Shown one piece after another: positions 5,127 through 6,133 of a DNA stretch of 6,133 nt. The notes below the pieces were generated by a model, which made no database searches, was not told the DNA's origin, and saw nothing but the letters and a program-made list of their open reading frames with translations. The stretch is taken from contig JAESUL010000169.1 of NCBI GenBank assembly GCA_016763115.1, positions 1 to 6,133 of the forward strand, in the 5' to 3' direction. The translations under genes were made by a program, and so were the position numbers. The DNA is from Phycisphaerales bacterium. GTDB lineage: Bacteria > Planctomycetota > Phycisphaerae > Phycisphaerales > UBA1924. Every line of letters begins with the position of its first letter. Position 1 is the stretch's first letter.

Positions 5127-6133
5127 CTAACCTCGCACACCATCGAGCACCACGGGCCACGCACGCACGGGTTGCCCGTTGCTGGCATCGCCCGCCGTCT
5201 TCGGCGTCGCATCAATGAACAACCGATCGCACCCATGCCCTTGGTCCCAGATCGCATCACGCGATGCATCCGAGTTGGCGACCCAATGAAACAATGCTTC
5301 GTGATGATTCGTGATATCAACATCACGACCAAGTATGACAATCCACTTGGCATGGGTCGCGCCCGCCGCCAGAATCGCTTGGCAAATCTCACGCCCGAGC
5401 CCTTCCCTCGAAGGCTCATCGTGCCCCCGATCCACCCGCACAAACATCCAGCCCGGCGCACTCGGTGAGGTAGACGCTTCGAGAACACCTTCAAGCAACA
5501 TCGCTTTGGCAACATCGTCTACACACTGTTCCGCCGAAGGTATCTGGTACTCGTACGCAAGCCCCTGCCCGTCAAGATCCTCGCCCGCGATCTTCTTGGT
5601 CAGATCAAACCCGAGTTTCATCCCTGTTCCGAGCCTCGGTGCAGAATGGTCAAGAATATCAAGAGCACCATACACACTCTGAATATCGCGTGAAGGTTTG
5701 CAGTTCTTGGCCATCGCTGTCAGCACCGCAGACAAATCATGCACATCAACCTCGTCGTCAACAACAAACAGGTTTTTCGTCCACGCCATCTGCCCAGCGC
5801 CCCAGATCCCGCTCATCACCGTCCGCGCGTGCAGCGGGTACTGCTTGTTGATCTGCACGAACGCCGCGTTGTGGAACGCGCCGAACATCGGCAGATCGTA
5901 ATCCACAATGTCAGGCAGCATAGTTTTCAGCAAAGGCAGCATGATCCGCTCGGTCGCCTTGCCCAACGCATAATCCTCCTGAGGCGGCAACCCCACAACC
6001 GTCGTCGGGTACATCGCGTGCTCGCGGTGCGTCATCGCCGTGACCTCCAACAACGGATACCGGTCCGGCATCGAATAAAAACCAGTGTGGTCGCCGAACG
6101 GGCCCTCGAATACGCCGCCCTCACCAATCGGTC
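5127..6133 (-). CDS. UbiD-family decarboxylase, long form (5' end outside window)
   Basis: The frame runs off the right edge; 334 residues are visible. It opens with PIGEGGVFEGPFGDHTGFYS, the UbiD active-site motif: the Glu at 6105-6107 and the Asp at 6090-6092 correspond to the two acidic residues of the E(x4)E/D catalytic element. UbiD enzymes use prenylated FMN, made by UbiX, to decarboxylate aromatic or unsaturated acids. Further UbiD-like stretches, numbered from the Met at base 6071, are THREHAMYPTTVVGLPPQED (14-33), FGAFHNAAFVQINKQYP (63-79), IWGAGQMAWTKNLFVVDDEV (89-108) and GMKLGFDLTKK (150-160). About 150 residues continue past the point where E. coli UbiD ends. The sequence style resembles the long UbiD forms of menaquinone-making bacteria such as Helicobacter and Bacteroidetes rather than E. 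coli UbiD. A role in menaquinone synthesis is inferred, not shown. It is cytoplasmic. Confidence 0.92.
   Translation of the reverse strand, partial: PIGEGGVFEGPFGDHTGFYSMPDRYPLLEVTAMTHREHAMYPTTVVGLPPQEDYALGKATERIMLPLLKTMLPDIVDYDLPMFGAFHNAAFVQINKQYPLHARTVMSGIWGAGQMAWTKNLFVVDDEVDVHDLSAVLTAMAKNCKPSRDIQSVYGALDILDHSAPRLGTGMKLGFDLTKKIAGEDLDGQGLAYEYQIPSAEQCVDDVAKAMLLEGVLEASTSPSAPGWMFVRVDRGHDEPSREGLGREICQAILAAGATHAKWIVILGRDVDITNHHEALFHWVANSDASRDAIWDQGHGCDRLFIDATPKTAGDASNGQPVRAWPVVLDGVRG
5187..5864 (-). repeat. Apparent internal duplication in the UbiD C-terminal region (protein level)
   Basis: Two protein segments resemble each other: residues 70-164 (bases 5864-5580) and 209-295 (bases 5447-5187), numbered from the Met at 6071. 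Matching positions include AFVQINK with MFVRVDR, RTVMSGIWGAG with REICQAILAAG, TKNLFVVDDEVDVHD with AKWIVILGRDVDITN, AKNCKPSRD with VANSDASRD, and FDLTKKIAGED with IDATPKTAGDA. The order is the same in both. The second copy is shorter, lacking the HSAPRLGTGMKLG part. The similarity is visible only in protein, so the duplication is old. Confidence 0.6.

Noticed and set aside
5120..5515. 131-codon minus-strand open frame overlapping the UbiD C-terminus in another frame
   Set aside because: It is Arg/Cys-rich with no motifs, and the UbiD frame in the same place is clearly conserved-looking.

Overview
The window probably comes from a planctomycete, most likely of the Phycisphaerae/Phycisphaerales. 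The main pointer is the C-terminus of the first gene. It carries two copies of a degenerate dockerin-type repeat and ends in Asn-Ala-Gly-Cys-Pro, a tail I associate with secreted proteins of that group ('GC-type dockerin'). The GC-rich coding with C/G-ending codons, mixed use of Shine-Dalgarno sites, a lipoprotein with TPR repeats and a long-form UbiD decarboxylase all fit, but none proves the placement. No RNA genes, CRISPR, insertion sequences or phage genes are visible.

Layout. 1-921 (+): 3' part of a secreted endonuclease/exonuclease/phosphatase-superfamily (EEP) protein with a dockerin-like tail. 939-1430 (-): a short stand-alone PleD-type response regulator receiver protein, convergent with the first gene. 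1431-1551: a divergent intergenic region with two adjacent perfect inverted repeats, a weak promoter candidate and a strong Shine-Dalgarno site. 1552-1974 (+): a small unrecognised Trp/Cys-containing protein. 2061-3584 (+): a D-alanyl-D-alanine carboxypeptidase/endopeptidase of the PBP4 (peptidase S13) family with all three active-site motifs. 3594-5123 (+): a lipoprotein with a catalytically degenerate trypsin/HtrA-like domain followed by about seven TPR units. 5127-6133 (-): the C-terminal two thirds of a UbiD-family prenylated-FMN decarboxylase, convergent with the lipoprotein gene and 3 bp from it.

How the genes relate. The PBP4 and lipoprotein genes are 9 bp apart on the same strand and could be cotranscribed. 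Both products would sit outside the cytoplasmic membrane, so a joint envelope role is possible but unproven. The response regulator has no kinase or output domain in view. UbiD probably serves quinone (in planctomycetes, menaquinone) biosynthesis. The rest looks like ordinary chromosomal gene content rather than one coordinated system.

The items most worth a second look are the pseudo-protease/TPR lipoprotein and its lower-GC composition, the apparent duplication of the UbiD C-terminal module, and the EEP-dockerin fusion. I did not find convincing evidence of a new multi-gene system.
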